Counted from the first letter of the stretch, positions 19,016 to 29,877 are shown. The stretch: DNA of 64,000 nucleotides from JAWLHK01 sp041690355 [NCBI: bacterium] (GCA_041690355.1 JAWLHK010000023.1:13672-77671); one strand, 5' to 3'. The notes: generated by a model not told the origin, from the sequence alone. Numbers and translations: made by a program.

Positions 19016-20371
19016 ATTTCATCGCTGCGTGCATTTCTGATCGCAGCCGCGCTGCTCGCGCCGGCCGCGGCCCGGGCCGAAGTCAGCCTCGGCGGGCTGG
19101 CGTACAGCCGCGTCAACGCCGACCTGCGCCAGGACAACGCCTACGAGGACAACCTCGAGTGGCGCAACAAGATCTTTCTCGAGCTGAAGGCCGATGCGAG
19201 CGAGCGCTGGCTGGCGAATTTCTCGCTGCTCGCCGAGCATGCGACCCTCTCGGGGCAGCGCGACCGGTCGGCGTGGGCCGTCGGGCTCTACGAAGGGTAC
19301 GTGCGGCACCGCACGGGCGACTTCGATCTCTTCGTGGGCAAGCAGAAGGTCAACTGGGGGGTCGGCGACGTCTCGGTGCTCGACGCCATCAATCCGCGCA
19401 ACATGGAGGAGTTCGTCGCCCGCGAAGACGAATTCGCCAAGCTGCCGGTGCTCATGGTGCGCGGCGTCTACCTGCTCGACAACGGCTCGATGGAGTTCAT
19501 CTACCAGCCGTTCTACGAGCCGACGAACATGCCCCTGTTCGGTTCAGACTGGGCGATGATCAATAACGAGGCGGTGGGCGCCTATCGCGGCGAAATCGAC
19601 GTCGACGCCGTCTTTCTGCAGGGGGCCAAGCCGGGGATCGAAGCTTTTCCCGAAGCCAACGCCGTGAACGGCGCGCTGGCCGGCCGGTGGAACACGTCGG
19701 GCGACAGCTTCGACTACCAGGTGCAGATCGTCAACGGCTGGGAGCTGTTTCCGCTCTTCGAATTCAACCCGGATTTCGTGCGCTATCTGGAAGCGCAGCC
19801 CGAAGGGGCGCGGCGCACGCTCGAGAGCCTGAGCCCGCAGGAGGCGCTCGCCTATGCGCCGCTCTACGAGTCGCGCCCGATTCGCCAGACGATGGTCGGC
19901 GGCGGGATGTCCGGATTTCTCGGCGACTGGACGCTGCGGGCCGAAGCGGCGAGCATCCATCCGCAGGAGCTGTACACCACCGACTTCAAGCTGACCGAGC
20001 ACACGATCGCCACCGGAAGCTTCGGCCTCGATCGCTTTCTGCCGTGGAGCCTGTACGCGAACGTGACCTACCTGGCGGCCTGGATCTCGGGCTATCCCGA
20101 CGAAGGGCTTTTCCTGGTCGACCCGTACAATCACTTCGTCGTCGGCCTGCTGCGCGGCGGATATTTCGATGACCTGCTGACCCCCGAGCTGCGGGTGGTC
20201 TACAACATCGGCCGCGGCGACAGCATGGTAAACCCGCGGATTCCCATCCGTCTGGCCGATGCCGTGCAGCTCACGCTGGGCGCCTACCTGCTCTCGGGCG
20301 AGGCCGAAACAATCTTCGGCCAGTTCAGCGACAACGGCTTCGGATACGCCCAGCTGCGCTACGCGTACTAG
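19016..20371 (+). CDS. Outer-membrane beta-barrel (DUF1302/alginate-export-like), apparent ATT start
   Basis: The reading frame is open from the LolA-like stop onward and encodes an obvious signal peptide (S-S-L-R-A-F-L-I-A-A-A-L-L-A-P-A-A-A-R-A) without any ATG, GTG or TTG in front of it. A GAGGAG ribosome site (19004-19009) sits six bases before an ATT codon at 19016, the best start; CTG at 19025 is the alternative. Starting at the first ATG (19301) would remove the signal and the first strands. The ~451-residue product has alternating aromatic strands, a F-V-G-K-Q-K-V-N-W-G-V-G-D motif and a C-terminal aromatic-Tyr ending typical of barrels. It probably forms the outer-membrane exit for what the LolA-like partner carries. 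Confidence 0.78.
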   Translation: MSSLRAFLIAAALLAPAAARAEVSLGGLAYSRVNADLRQDNAYEDNLEWRNKIFLELKADASERWLANFSLLAEHATLSGQRDRSAWAVGLYEGYVRHRTGDFDLFVGKQKVNWGVGDVSVLDAINPRNMEEFVAREDEFAKLPVLMVRGVYLLDNGSMEFIYQPFYEPTNMPLFGSDWAMINNEAVGAYRGEIDVDAVFLQGAKPGIEAFPEANAVNGALAGRWNTSGDSFDYQVQIVNGWELFPLFEFNPDFVRYLEAQPEGARRTLESLSPQEALAYAPLYESRPIRQTMVGGGMSGFLGDWTLRAEAASIHPQELYTTDFKLTEHTIATGSFGLDRFLPWSLYANVTYLAAWISGYPDEGLFLVDPYNHFVVGLLRGGYFDDLLTPELRVVYNIGRGDSMVNPRIPIRLADAVQLTLGAYLLSGEAETIFGQFSDNGFGYAQLRYAY

Positions 20372-20434
20372 CCGGGCGGAGCCGGGTTCCGCGGAAACAG
20401 GAAGGCGATTCCGCTCGCCGGCGCCGCTTCACCC

Positions 20435-22669
20435 TCACGCATCGGTGCCCGTGCGCCGCACTGCTTCGGATTGAAACCCCAGCCGCCCGCGGCGCTCGAA
20501 GGCGCCGCCGACCTCCTCTTCGGCGGCGCGCACCAGGTGCGCCGTCGTCAGGCGGCGCCGCTCGGGCTTCTCGCGCGCCACGCGGTATGCCGCGCGCAGT
20601 ACCGCGTTCTTGATGTGACCGCCCGACAAATCGAACCGGGAACCCAGATATTCGAAATCGACCGGCTCGGCGGGCATGCGCGGCGGGATCAGGCTGCGCC
20701 AGATGGCCGCGCGCGAGGCTGCGTCGGGAAAGGGGAACCGGAGGCGGAAGGCGAGGCGGCGCTCGAACGCCTCATCGAGGTTCCCCACCAGATTGGTGGC
20801 AAGGATGATCAGGCCGTCGAATCTTTCGATTTCCTGCAGCAGCAGATTCACCTCCATGTTGGCGTAGCGGTCGAGCGCCGCCGTGACCTGCGTGCGCCGG
20901 CCGAAGAGCGCGTCGGCCTCGTCGAAGAAGAGAATGGATTCGCTCTCGCGCGCGGCGTCGAACACGGCGCGCAGGTTCTTCTCCGTTTCACCCACGTATT
21001 TGGAGACGACGGCGGGCAGGCTCACCTGGTATATCGTCTTGGCGAGCTCGTAGCCGACCGCTTCGGCCGTGAGGGTCTTTCCGGTTCCCGGCGGTCCCTG
21101 GAAGAGCGCCGTGACCCCGCGGCCGATGGAGAGCCGCTCGCCCAGGCCCCAGTCGACGAAGAGCATCGTGCGGTGGCGCACGGCGTCGATGAGCTCGCGG
21201 ACGGTCGCCTCGAGCCCTGGCGGAAGGACGACGTTCGCGAGAGGAACGCGCGGCGTGATCCGATCGGTCCACGCGCCCAGCTTCTGCCGCAGCTGGGCGC
21301 GGCAGGCCTGCTCGAGATCGGTCTGGCCGATGCGCGGTTCGGCTTCGCGCCGCCCGAGGACTTCGTGAAGCGCCGTCAGCACGGCGTTCTTGATGTAGCC
21401 GCCCGTAAATTCGAACGTGTGCGCAAGGGCGCCGAGATTCAGGTCGTCGGCCAGCGGCGCTTCGGCCGGCAGATGGTTCCGCCAGATGCGCTCGCGCAGC
21501 TCGGGGCCCGGCACCTCGAAGTCCACACGCAGGAGAATCCTCCGATCCATAGCCGAGTCGAGCGTCGGCGCCAGGTTCGTGGCCAGGATGGCGATACCGT
21601 CGAAACGTTCCAGCGCGGTGAGCAGATCGGCCACGCCGCCGTTGCCCATGCGCCGATCGGCGAAGAGCATCTCGCACTCGTCGAAGAAGAGCACGCAGTT
21701 CTGCAGGCGCGCCTCGCGGAAGACGTTTTCGATGTTGCTCTCGAGCGTGTGCACCCGATCGTACAGGCGGTCGGTGTTCACGAGCAGCAGCCGCTTGCCG
21801 ATGTGGCGGGCCAGCGCGTTGGCCAGCATGGTCTTGCCGGTGCCCGGCGGTCCGGCAAAGAGCAGGACAACCCCGCGCCCGTAGCCGATGACGCGGTCGA
21901 ATCCCCACTCCTTACGGCGGCGCAGGTAATCGTCGTGGTGCTCGACCATCCGCACCGCGCGGCTTTTCACGGCGTCGGGGAGCACGACCTGATCGAGGGG
22001 AATGGTCGGATCCACGATCTTCGAAAACGTGACCAGGCTTTCGTCGAGCGCATCCGATCCGAGGAGCAGATTCATGACGCGCCGGGGGAGGCGCAGCTCC
22101 AGACTCAGCACGTCCTCTTCGCCGCGCCAGCGGTCCTGCTCCACCAGCACCAGGTGATGGCGAATGAGCGGCGCGTCGAGCATGAACAGCCGCCGCGCCT
22201 CGACCTTCGCGGCCAGGGTGTCGCAGAGAATCGTCAGGGCCGTGTCGACGGTGCGCCCGCGGTATTTGTAGGCGATGCGGTCGTAGAGATCGGCAAAATG
22301 CAGATCGAGCGTGGGCGCGAGGGCGAGCAGCAGAAGATCGCATTCCACAGAACTCAGGCCGTACTGTTCGGCGGTACGATCCAGGGCCAGGGGGCGTTGT
22401 TCTTCCCGGTTCCGGCTGACACGGCGGGCGATGATGTCTTCCATCCGCTCGAGACGGGCCTTCAGCTCCTGGCTGCGGTGACTCGTGCCCTGGGGTCCGC
22501 CCGTACGCTGATCTTCGCGCTGCGTCATCCGCAGGTCGATGAGGAGCTCGAGGCGGCGCAACTGGTCTTCGAGAAAGGCGATGTCGGAGGGGTATGGCGT
22601 GTCGTGAAGCGGGTCGATGTCGCCCGGTGCAACAGATGCGGAAGCGTGCGGCTGCAATCCCTCGGCCAT
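20435..22669 (-). CDS. Double AAA+ ATPase
   Basis: The start chosen is the ATG at 22669, spaced eight bases from AAAGAGG; a GTG at 22678 overlaps that site. The ~744-residue protein has an N-terminal helical/winged region (1-230; motif L-S-S-V-E-C-D-L-L-L-L-A-L-A-P), then two AAA+ modules: Walker A G-P-P-G-T-G-K-T near residue 270 with Walker B F-F-D-E-C-E, and near 523 with F-F-D-E-A-D, each with an arginine-finger region. The architecture resembles AAA+ proteins of extracellular contractile injection systems and Cdc48-like remodelers; no injection-system genes are nearby. It likely remodels protein complexes using ATP. Confidence 0.85.
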   Translation of the reverse strand: MAEGLQPHASASVAPGDIDPLHDTPYPSDIAFLEDQLRRLELLIDLRMTQREDQRTGGPQGTSHRSQELKARLERMEDIIARRVSRNREEQRPLALDRTAEQYGLSSVECDLLLLALAPTLDLHFADLYDRIAYKYRGRTVDTALTILCDTLAAKVEARRLFMLDAPLIRHHLVLVEQDRWRGEEDVLSLELRLPRRVMNLLLGSDALDESLVTFSKIVDPTIPLDQVVLPDAVKSRAVRMVEHHDDYLRRRKEWGFDRVIGYGRGVVLLFAGPPGTGKTMLANALARHIGKRLLLVNTDRLYDRVHTLESNIENVFREARLQNCVLFFDECEMLFADRRMGNGGVADLLTALERFDGIAILATNLAPTLDSAMDRRILLRVDFEVPGPELRERIWRNHLPAEAPLADDLNLGALAHTFEFTGGYIKNAVLTALHEVLGRREAEPRIGQTDLEQACRAQLRQKLGAWTDRITPRVPLANVVLPPGLEATVRELIDAVRHRTMLFVDWGLGERLSIGRGVTALFQGPPGTGKTLTAEAVGYELAKTIYQVSLPAVVSKYVGETEKNLRAVFDAARESESILFFDEADALFGRRTQVTAALDRYANMEVNLLLQEIERFDGLIILATNLVGNLDEAFERRLAFRLRFPFPDAASRAAIWRSLIPPRMPAEPVDFEYLGSRFDLSGGHIKNAVLRAAYRVAREKPERRRLTTAHLVRAAEEEVGGAFERRGRLGFQSEAVRRTGTDA

Positions 22670-22740
22670 GCGGGTCACCTCTTTGTTCCCACCTTAGCAC
22701 GCGGGAGCCGAGGCGGGAACCGGGCCGGGGCACTGGGGGG

Positions 22741-22796
22741 CAGTCGTCAGTCTTCCGTCTTCAGTCGTCAGTCGGGACGATGGGCGCTGAGTCGCT
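22741..22796. repeat. Heptamer array A
   Basis: About eight degenerate 7-bp units (CAGTCGT, CAGTCTT, CCGTCTT, CAGTCGG, drifting to GGCGCTG and AGTCGCT) between the AAA+ gene start and the methyltransferase stop. Related in sequence to array I at 62915-62970. Confidence 0.75.
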
Positions 22797-22828
22797 GGAA
22801 CCCCATCCGCTTCGCTGCGGAAATCACC

Positions 22829-23500
22829 CTACCGCTTCAGCCCCGTAAACAGAATATGCCGAGCCCCTCGCCCCCCGGCGCGGGCGCGGGCGGGGATCGA
22901 TTCGGCCTGGAAGCCGGCGTTGCGCATGCGTTTCTCGAAACTCGGATCGGGCCCGCCCGACCAGATGACGAGCGTGCCGCCGGGGCGCAGCGCCTGCCGG
23001 GCGACGCGGAGTCCGCCTGGGGAGTAGAGGGCCTCGTCGCGCATGTCGATGAAGGCCTGCGGACCATTATCGGTGTCGAGCAGAATGGCGTCGAAACCGT
23101 TCGGCTGCTGTTCCATGACGGCGCGCACGTCGCCCGCGAACAGGGTCACGCGCGGATCGTCGAGGGGATGGCCGGCCAACGGCCCGAGGGGGCCCCGGTT
23201 CCACGCGATAATTTCGGGGACAAATTCGGCGACCGTGACCGAAGCCTCCGGATGCAGGGCATTCAGGGTCGCGCGCAGCGAGTAGCCGAGGCCAAGCCCG
23301 GCGACCAGCACGCGCGCGCCGGGCTTGTCAGCCAACCGCTTGCAACCGACGTCGGCCATGGCCTCTTCCGAGCCGGGCGCCCGGTTCGACATGAGTTCCC
23401 AGCCGTCGATGCTGATGCAGAATTCATCGCCGCGTTGGGCGAGCACAAGAACGCCGCCGGAGTTGGCGGTTGAGCGGCCGATTTCACGCCAGGGAAGCAT
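22829..23500 (-). CDS. Spermidine synthase-like SAM-dependent transferase
   Basis: The 223-residue product has the Rossmann-type SAM site V-A-G-L-G-L-G-Y (about residue 65), an acidic V-A-E-F-V-P strand end, G-D-V-R-A-V-M-E and the L-L-D-T-D-N-G-P motif in place of the polyamine-synthase D-x-x-D-P. It lacks the N-terminal beta domain of true spermidine synthases, so it is better seen as a spermidine synthase-like methyltransferase of unknown substrate. Heptamer array A lies directly downstream. Confidence 0.75.
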   Translation of the reverse strand: MLPWREIGRSTANSGGVLVLAQRGDEFCISIDGWELMSNRAPGSEEAMADVGCKRLADKPGARVLVAGLGLGYSLRATLNALHPEASVTVAEFVPEIIAWNRGPLGPLAGHPLDDPRVTLFAGDVRAVMEQQPNGFDAILLDTDNGPQAFIDMRDEALYSPGGLRVARQALRPGGTLVIWSGGPDPSFEKRMRNAGFQAESIPARARAGGRGARHILFTGLKR

Positions 23501-23774
23501 GGCACTCCAGATGCAGAAGAAAGCCTACAGCGTACCTGCCATGGCAAGCCATGTACAACGGCGGATGCACAACGCGCGACCCGGCGCCCCGCGCAGCGCC
23601 CGGACACCAGGGCCCGATCGGGCCTGCCCCACCGCCTGCATGAATGCCATGGGCTCCACTTGGTGATCCGCGGCACTGACATCCGGATCAGGGTGGCGCG
23701 CCCGGATCCGCACGCGATCGTGTGAGCAGGGGCACAGACGGGCGGGCGACCGGCGTGCTATGCTGGGCGGCACG

Positions 23775-24227
23775 ATGACGACGATGCAGACGGCTCGCAC
23801 CGGCACGGATCTTGAACGCTTTCCAGCGCACGGTGCGCGCATGAAAAGCGAACGATTCCATTCCGCGACGCAGCTGGCCTTCGACGGCATTCCCCCGGAC
23901 GTGCGGGCGCGGGGCCGCGAGACCTTCGGCGCGCTGCTGCGGAACCTGCCGGCCGATTTCCCCTTCGAGCTGGGGTGCAAGGGGTTCGTGCGGGGGATGG
24001 CCGAACTGCGCCATTACCACCCGGCCTGCGAGCTCTCGCCCTGGCGGCCCGATCTGCTGCTCGAGCGGGACGAGGGGTTTCACCTGACCTACTTCGTGGA
24101 CTACGGCGACGCCGAGTTCTTCGTGGGCTTCTTCGAGGCGCTGGTGGAGTTCTTCGGCGAGCGCACCTTCATGACGGTGCGCGCCCTCGACCACGAGGTC
24201 ATCCTCCAGGTACGGTTCGAGCGCTGA
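23775..24227 (+). CDS. Hypothetical protein
   Basis: About 150 residues from the ATG at 23775; an in-frame ATG at 23760 coincides with a TATGCT element that looks like a -10 box, so the later start is preferred. No signal peptide. The protein is aromatic- and acid-rich toward the C-terminus (Y-F-V-D-Y-G-D-A-E-F-F-V-G-F-F-E-A-L-V-E-F-F-G) and has a conserved-looking L-P-A-D-F-P-F-E-L-G segment. No family recognised. It precedes the DUF255 gene by 68 bases on the same strand. Confidence 0.6.
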   Translation: MTTMQTARTGTDLERFPAHGARMKSERFHSATQLAFDGIPPDVRARGRETFGALLRNLPADFPFELGCKGFVRGMAELRHYHPACELSPWRPDLLLERDEGFHLTYFVDYGDAEFFVGFFEALVEFFGERTFMTVRALDHEVILQVRFER

Positions 24228-24295
24228 CGGTTCCGGCCCGGAAGCGGTCTGCCGCCGTCGCGCGCGTGTTAGCATGAACCTTCGCAGGAGAAGGC

Positions 24296-26374
<2,079 letters not shown>

Positions 26375-26396
26375 GGCGTCCGCCCGGCGGCACGGC

Positions 26397-26897
26397 TCAG
26401 TTCGCGCAGCGCTCGAATGCAGGCAGATGGTTGTCGCGCGAAGCGTCACGCAGGTTCGTGAAAACCCGTTCGACATCCGCGGGCAGGTCGAGCTCTCCCA
26501 GCCAGCCGTCGTACAGCGCGATGTTTTCTTCTTCGCCCACCACCCCGGCCGCGCATGCTTCCCGGACGGAGGCGTAACGCGGCACGTTGTTCCGGTTCCA
26601 CCCCGAGGCCGGCACAGAAAGCCCGCGTGCAATGTAGAGTGTTGCGAGCGCTTCGGAGTGCAATTGCTCTGCATTCACGATGTTCGTAAACGGCGCGACC
26701 TCGCCGAAGTCGCGGAGGACCTGCCGGTAGGTCTCCTCGGCCCGGTACTCGTCCTGAATCGCCGTATCCATGGCGAGACGCACCTCGTCGTCGAGTCGTT
26801 GCGTGGGGATCTGCGCCGGGTTGATCGTGTCGTCGTCATCGTCTCCGCAGGCGGCCGCCAGGAGCAGCGCCGCGAACATGGTGGCCCGTTTGAGCAT
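26397..26897 (-). CDS. DUF2202 ferritin-like lipoprotein
   Basis: The 166-residue product has a lipoprotein signal (A-A-A-C at residue 16) followed by an acidic linker (G-D-D-D-D-D) and a ferritin-like four-helix domain with metal-ligand-like motifs D-E-Y-R-A-E-E-T-Y near residue 50, N-A-E-Q-L-H-S-E-A near 78 and E-E-E-N-I-A-L-Y. It is a surface or periplasmic di-iron candidate, possibly for metal storage or redox protection. It is monocistronic and convergent with the DUF255 gene. Confidence 0.82.
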   Translation of the reverse strand: MLKRATMFAALLLAAACGDDDDDTINPAQIPTQRLDDEVRLAMDTAIQDEYRAEETYRQVLRDFGEVAPFTNIVNAEQLHSEALATLYIARGLSVPASGWNRNNVPRYASVREACAAGVVGEEENIALYDGWLGELDLPADVERVFTNLRDASRDNHLPAFERCAN

Positions 26898-27056
26898 GAT
26901 GATGCCTCCTTTTCGTTACCCCCTTTCCTCACGCTACGGTGCGCCGCCGGGCGCGGCAAGCCCGCACGCGCGAAGGACGGACAGGCGCCCCGGTTCAGGG
27001 AGGGCGATGTTAGAATGGCGCCCACCGCAGTTCAACGGGGAGTCTTGACGCCGTTA

Positions 27057-27073
27057 AGCTAATTATGTTAGCC
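27057..27073. promoter_or_regulatory. Operator-like site 1 upstream of hydrolase-TetR
   Basis: A GCTAA-N5-TTAGC palindrome. Site 2, starting 27 bp downstream, shares the pattern nGCTAnTnnnnTTAGCC, suggesting binding sites for the TetR regulator encoded in the same operon. Confidence 0.5.
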
Positions 27074-27083
27074 TTTCCCCATC

Positions 27084-27100
27084 GGCTACTATCATTAGCC
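27084..27100. promoter_or_regulatory. Operator-like site 2 upstream of hydrolase-TetR
   Basis: A GGCTA-N7-TAGCC palindrome, second copy of the pattern at 27057-27073. It ends 20 bases before the hydrolase ATG, close to the expected transcript start. Confidence 0.5.
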
Positions 27101-27119
27101 TGGATTCCCGGAGGTATGC

Positions 27120-28040
27120 ATGCTGACCCTGACCTTGAGCCCCGCCCTTATCCCGCCGCTGCTCGCGATGACCCTGCTGCTCGGCGCCTGCATGACCCAT
27201 TCCCCTCACAGGACTCCTTCGCCCGACTCCCGCCTGGCTTCGCCGCCGTCGGCTTTCATGCACGAAGGAAAGCGTATCGTGTATGAGGATTCGGGGGGTG
27301 AGGGGCCCGTCGTCCTCTGCGTTCCGGGCCTCGGCGACACGCGCGGCCAGTTCCGCTTTCTCGCGCCACGCCTGGTTGGAGAGGGGTACCGGGTCATCGC
27401 CGTCGACCCGCGCGGGCAAGGTGATTCCGATACCGGTTGGGATGCCTACGGCGCGCACACCCTCGGAGACGATCTGGTGGCGCTCATCCGCCATCTGGAT
27501 CTGCAGGACGTGCGCATCATCGGCAATTCCGCGGGAGCCGCGGTGGGCGCCTGGGTGGCCGCCGAACTGCCCGAGACCGTGCGCGCCCTCGTTCTCATCG
27601 GCCCCTTCGTGCGCGACGTGCCACTCGCCCTGCACCAGCGCATCATGCTGCGCGCCGCCTTTGCCGGCCCGTGGGCGCCCGCGGTGTGGAAGTCCTACTA
27701 CAAGGGACTCTACCCTTCGGCGCCACCTGCGGACCTGGAACCCTACGCCGAAGCCCTTGCGGAAAGTCTGCGCGATGGCGGCCGTCTGGATGCGCTCAAA
27801 CAGATGATGTTCACGCCGAAAACCCGCGTGGCCGAGCGGCTCGGCGAAGTGCGCGCGCCGGCGCTCGTCGTCATGGGCGCGCTCGACCCCGACTTCCCCG
27901 ATCCCTCCGAAGAAGCCCGCCTGGTCGCCGGCCTCTTGCGCGGCGAGGTCGCCATGATCCCCGCCGCCGGACACTATCCGCACGTGGAGTTTCCCGACGA
28001 CACCTTCACCGCCATCCAGAGGTTTCTGCATGCCCACTGA
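27120..28040 (+). CDS. Alpha/beta hydrolase, probable lipoprotein
   Basis: The ATG at 27120 is five bases after GGAGG. The 306-residue product has an N-terminal hydrophobic segment ending in L-L-G-A-C (Cys near 24), suggesting lipid anchoring. The catalytic core shows the oxyanion H-G-like region replaced by P-G-L-G-D, the nucleophile elbow G-N-S-A-G (Ser), an acidic M-G-A-L-D-P-D-F and the catalytic His in A-G-H-Y-P-H. Its 3' end overlaps the TetR gene by 11 bases, so the pair is co-regulated, probably by the two operator-like sites upstream. Substrate unknown, perhaps an ester or lactone. Confidence 0.88.
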   Translation: MLTLTLSPALIPPLLAMTLLLGACMTHSPHRTPSPDSRLASPPSAFMHEGKRIVYEDSGGEGPVVLCVPGLGDTRGQFRFLAPRLVGEGYRVIAVDPRGQGDSDTGWDAYGAHTLGDDLVALIRHLDLQDVRIIGNSAGAAVGAWVAAELPETVRALVLIGPFVRDVPLALHQRIMLRAAFAGPWAPAVWKSYYKGLYPSAPPADLEPYAEALAESLRDGGRLDALKQMMFTPKTRVAERLGEVRAPALVVMGALDPDFPDPSEEARLVAGLLRGEVAMIPAAGHYPHVEFPDDTFTAIQRFLHAH

Positions 28041-28638
28041 GGCCGAACCACGCCGGCGGTGGAACCGCGAGTCGGTCGTGCAGGCGGCGGCCGAACTCAC
28101 CGATCGCCATGGATACGACGCGCTGTCGCTGGCCCTGCTCGCCAAGGAGCTCGGCATCAAGCCCCCGTCTCTCTACAAACACATCGGAGGGCTCGACGAT
28201 CTCAAAACGGCCATTCAGACCCATGCCACACAGGCGCTCAACAAGGTCATGCTCGAAGCCGCCGCCGCACGGTCGGGAGACGCGGCCGTTCTCGCCGTCG
28301 CGCACGCCTACCGCGAGTTCATGAAGCGGCACCCCGGACTGCAGGTCGCGCTCAGCCGCCCCTCGGCCACCGGCCACCAGGGCATCCAGGACCCCGAACT
28401 CGAAGCGTCGAACCGGCAGCTGCTTGAATTCGCCGTGCGCCTGCTCGACGGTTACGATCTCGATGACCAAGGGCGCATCCACGCGCTGCGCGCCCTGCGC
28501 AGCCTGATTCACGGCTTCGCGCTGCTCGAGACGACCGGGTCTTTCGAGTACGCCGTCTCGGTACCGCAGAGTTTCACCTGGGCGATCGAGAACTACCTGA
28601 ACGGACTCCCCGCCAAAGCCGAACAAGCGCGCCGGTAA
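28030..28638 (+). CDS. TetR-family regulator with WHG-type C-terminal domain
   Basis: The 202-residue product has an N-terminal TetR helix-turn-helix (residues ~10-58; A-A-x-L-T-D-R-H-G-Y-D-A-L-S-L-A-L-L-A and G-I-K-P-P-S-L-Y-K-H) and a C-terminal domain whose R-A-L-R-S-L-I-H-G-F and W-A-I-E-N-Y-L motifs fit the TetR_C_33/WHG group. It overlaps the hydrolase gene and likely represses this operon by binding the GCTA...TTAGCC sites at 27057-27100. Confidence 0.9.
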   Translation: MPTEAEPRRRWNRESVVQAAAELTDRHGYDALSLALLAKELGIKPPSLYKHIGGLDDLKTAIQTHATQALNKVMLEAAAARSGDAAVLAVAHAYREFMKRHPGLQVALSRPSATGHQGIQDPELEASNRQLLEFAVRLLDGYDLDDQGRIHALRALRSLIHGFALLETTGSFEYAVSVPQSFTWAIENYLNGLPAKAEQARR

Positions 28639-28950
28639 CCGTGGCCGGAACCCAGGCGCTCGCCTTACGGCTGCTCGGGGTGGTGTTGCGAACGACCTGT
28701 CGTGCAGAGTGAAAGACAGCGCCGGGCTTTCCCGGTTGAGCCTAGGGAGCGCAGCGCGGCCCCTCCGTTCGTGTCGAGCCGACGGTCGAAGGCAGCGCCT
28801 GGGACGACGGCGAGACAGGCACATGGATGCCCAAGTGCGCTCCCTCGCTGTCGCGTCCACCCCGTTCCCGCCGTCAGCTCGGGACGAACGGGATAATCCC
28901 GGGAAGCGGCAGCCAGCAAGGTTACGAGAGGAACTCGAGAGGGACTGTAG
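28639..28950. other. Gene-free stretch with inverted repeats
   Basis: No convincing gene is seen. It contains a tight CCGGG-CTTT-CCCGG hairpin (28722-28735), a perfect 10-bp inverted repeat AGGGAGCGCA / TGCGCTCCCT (28744-28753 and 28836-28845), and a CGGGATAATCCCG hairpin near 28888. It could hold a structured leader for the next gene or the relic of a small mobile repeat; no U-tract terminator is visible. Confidence 0.35.
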
Positions 28951-29469
28951 ATGATTACTGGAACCGAAGGGATTGACCTCGCGAAATCGCTGGCCATCGG
29001 CGCGGCGGCCGGTCTGGCCGGGTCGACCGCGCTCTATCGGACTTCGGTCCTGATCTACGATCGCACGCCGGAGCGGATCCGCGATATCGAAGACGAGCTC
29101 GAACCGCAGCAGCCTTTCGTGCTCGCCACGAAGAAAGCGGTCGCCCTGACCCGCCGCAACGTCTCGCAGAAACGGGCCGAGCAGGTATCGGGGGTGGCCA
29201 CCAAGGCCATCAGCATCGCGGCAGGCACCACCCTGCTCGGCCTGCGGCGCGTCTGGCCGGGCAACTGGTTCACCCAGGGGCTCGCTTTCGGGACGCTCTT
29301 CTGGGCGGTGAACGACGAGACCGTGGGTCCGCTGGCCGGGCTGGTCGGCGACAACCGCGCCTACCCGGCCGCGTCGCACCTGCGCGGCCTCGCCGCGCAT
29401 GCGGCCTTCGGGGTCGTGGCGGCCGCGGTCATCCGGGCGCTGGCGGGGCCGGTGGCGGGGCCGGAGTAG
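28951..29469 (+). CDS. Small membrane protein, DUF1440/YagU-like
   Basis: The 172-residue product has hydrophobic Gly/Ala-rich segments near residues 10-30, 90-105, 115-125 and 145-165. The order of features (A-A-x-L-A-G-S-T-A, a basic amphipathic middle, then G-L-A-F-G-T-L-F-W-A-V-N-D-E and a C-terminal H-L-x-G-x-x-A-H-A-A-F-G-V) is reminiscent of YagU/DUF1440 inner-membrane proteins. GAGGGA lies nine bases ahead of the ATG. Function unknown. Confidence 0.6.
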   Translation: MITGTEGIDLAKSLAIGAAAGLAGSTALYRTSVLIYDRTPERIRDIEDELEPQQPFVLATKKAVALTRRNVSQKRAEQVSGVATKAISIAAGTTLLGLRRVWPGNWFTQGLAFGTLFWAVNDETVGPLAGLVGDNRAYPAASHLRGLAAHAAFGVVAAAVIRALAGPVAGPE

Positions 29470-29490
29470 CAGACCACGGCGGCAAGGTCG

Positions 29491-29877
29491 TCACCCCTCT
29501 TCTTGGTCCTGGTCAAGCCGGCGTGTCTCTCCGGATCTGAGGTCTACCTCGCATAACCCCGGCCTCCGGCCGATCAACGGGAGGGATTCGGGGGCCGGCT
29601 CCCAGCCTGCTGTCCCGAGAATCTCCCGGATGCGGACGCCAACCATCTGCTCATTCCCTGAACAGTAATAGTCCAGGTAATCTTCGCCCTGCCCGCAGAG
29701 GTCGGCGGCAAGCCCGCCGGCATACCGCCAGGAACAGGCCCACCGGGTTTCGGGCCGCTCCTTCTTCCACCAGACGATGTTGCAGAGTGCGCCGTACAGC
29801 TCGACGCACAGTTGGCGATCGCTCCGGAACCGGTCAGCCATGCGGAACAGTTGTTCCTCGAGTGTGGGAGGCGTCAT
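29491..29877 (-). CDS. Hypothetical protein
   Basis: The start is the ATG at 29877, just after a GGAGA site; open frame further upstream is antisense to the TetR gene and is not credible. The 128-residue product is soluble, Trp/Cys-rich (C-N-I-V-W-W-K-K-E-R-P-E-T-R-W-A-C-S-W-R-Y-A-G split by charges) with acidic ends. It looks like a small enzyme-associated or immunity-like protein, but no family is recognised. It is divergent from the TetR export operon. Confidence 0.5.
   Translation of the reverse strand: MTPPTLEEQLFRMADRFRSDRQLCVELYGALCNIVWWKKERPETRWACSWRYAGGLAADLCGQGEDYLDYYCSGNEQMVGVRIREILGTAGWEPAPESLPLIGRRPGLCEVDLRSGETRRLDQDQEEG

Noticed and set aside
20471-23473. 1000-codon plus-strand open frame opposite the AAA+ and methyltransferase genes
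   Set aside because: Runs antisense across two genes with clear motifs; composition effect of high GC.
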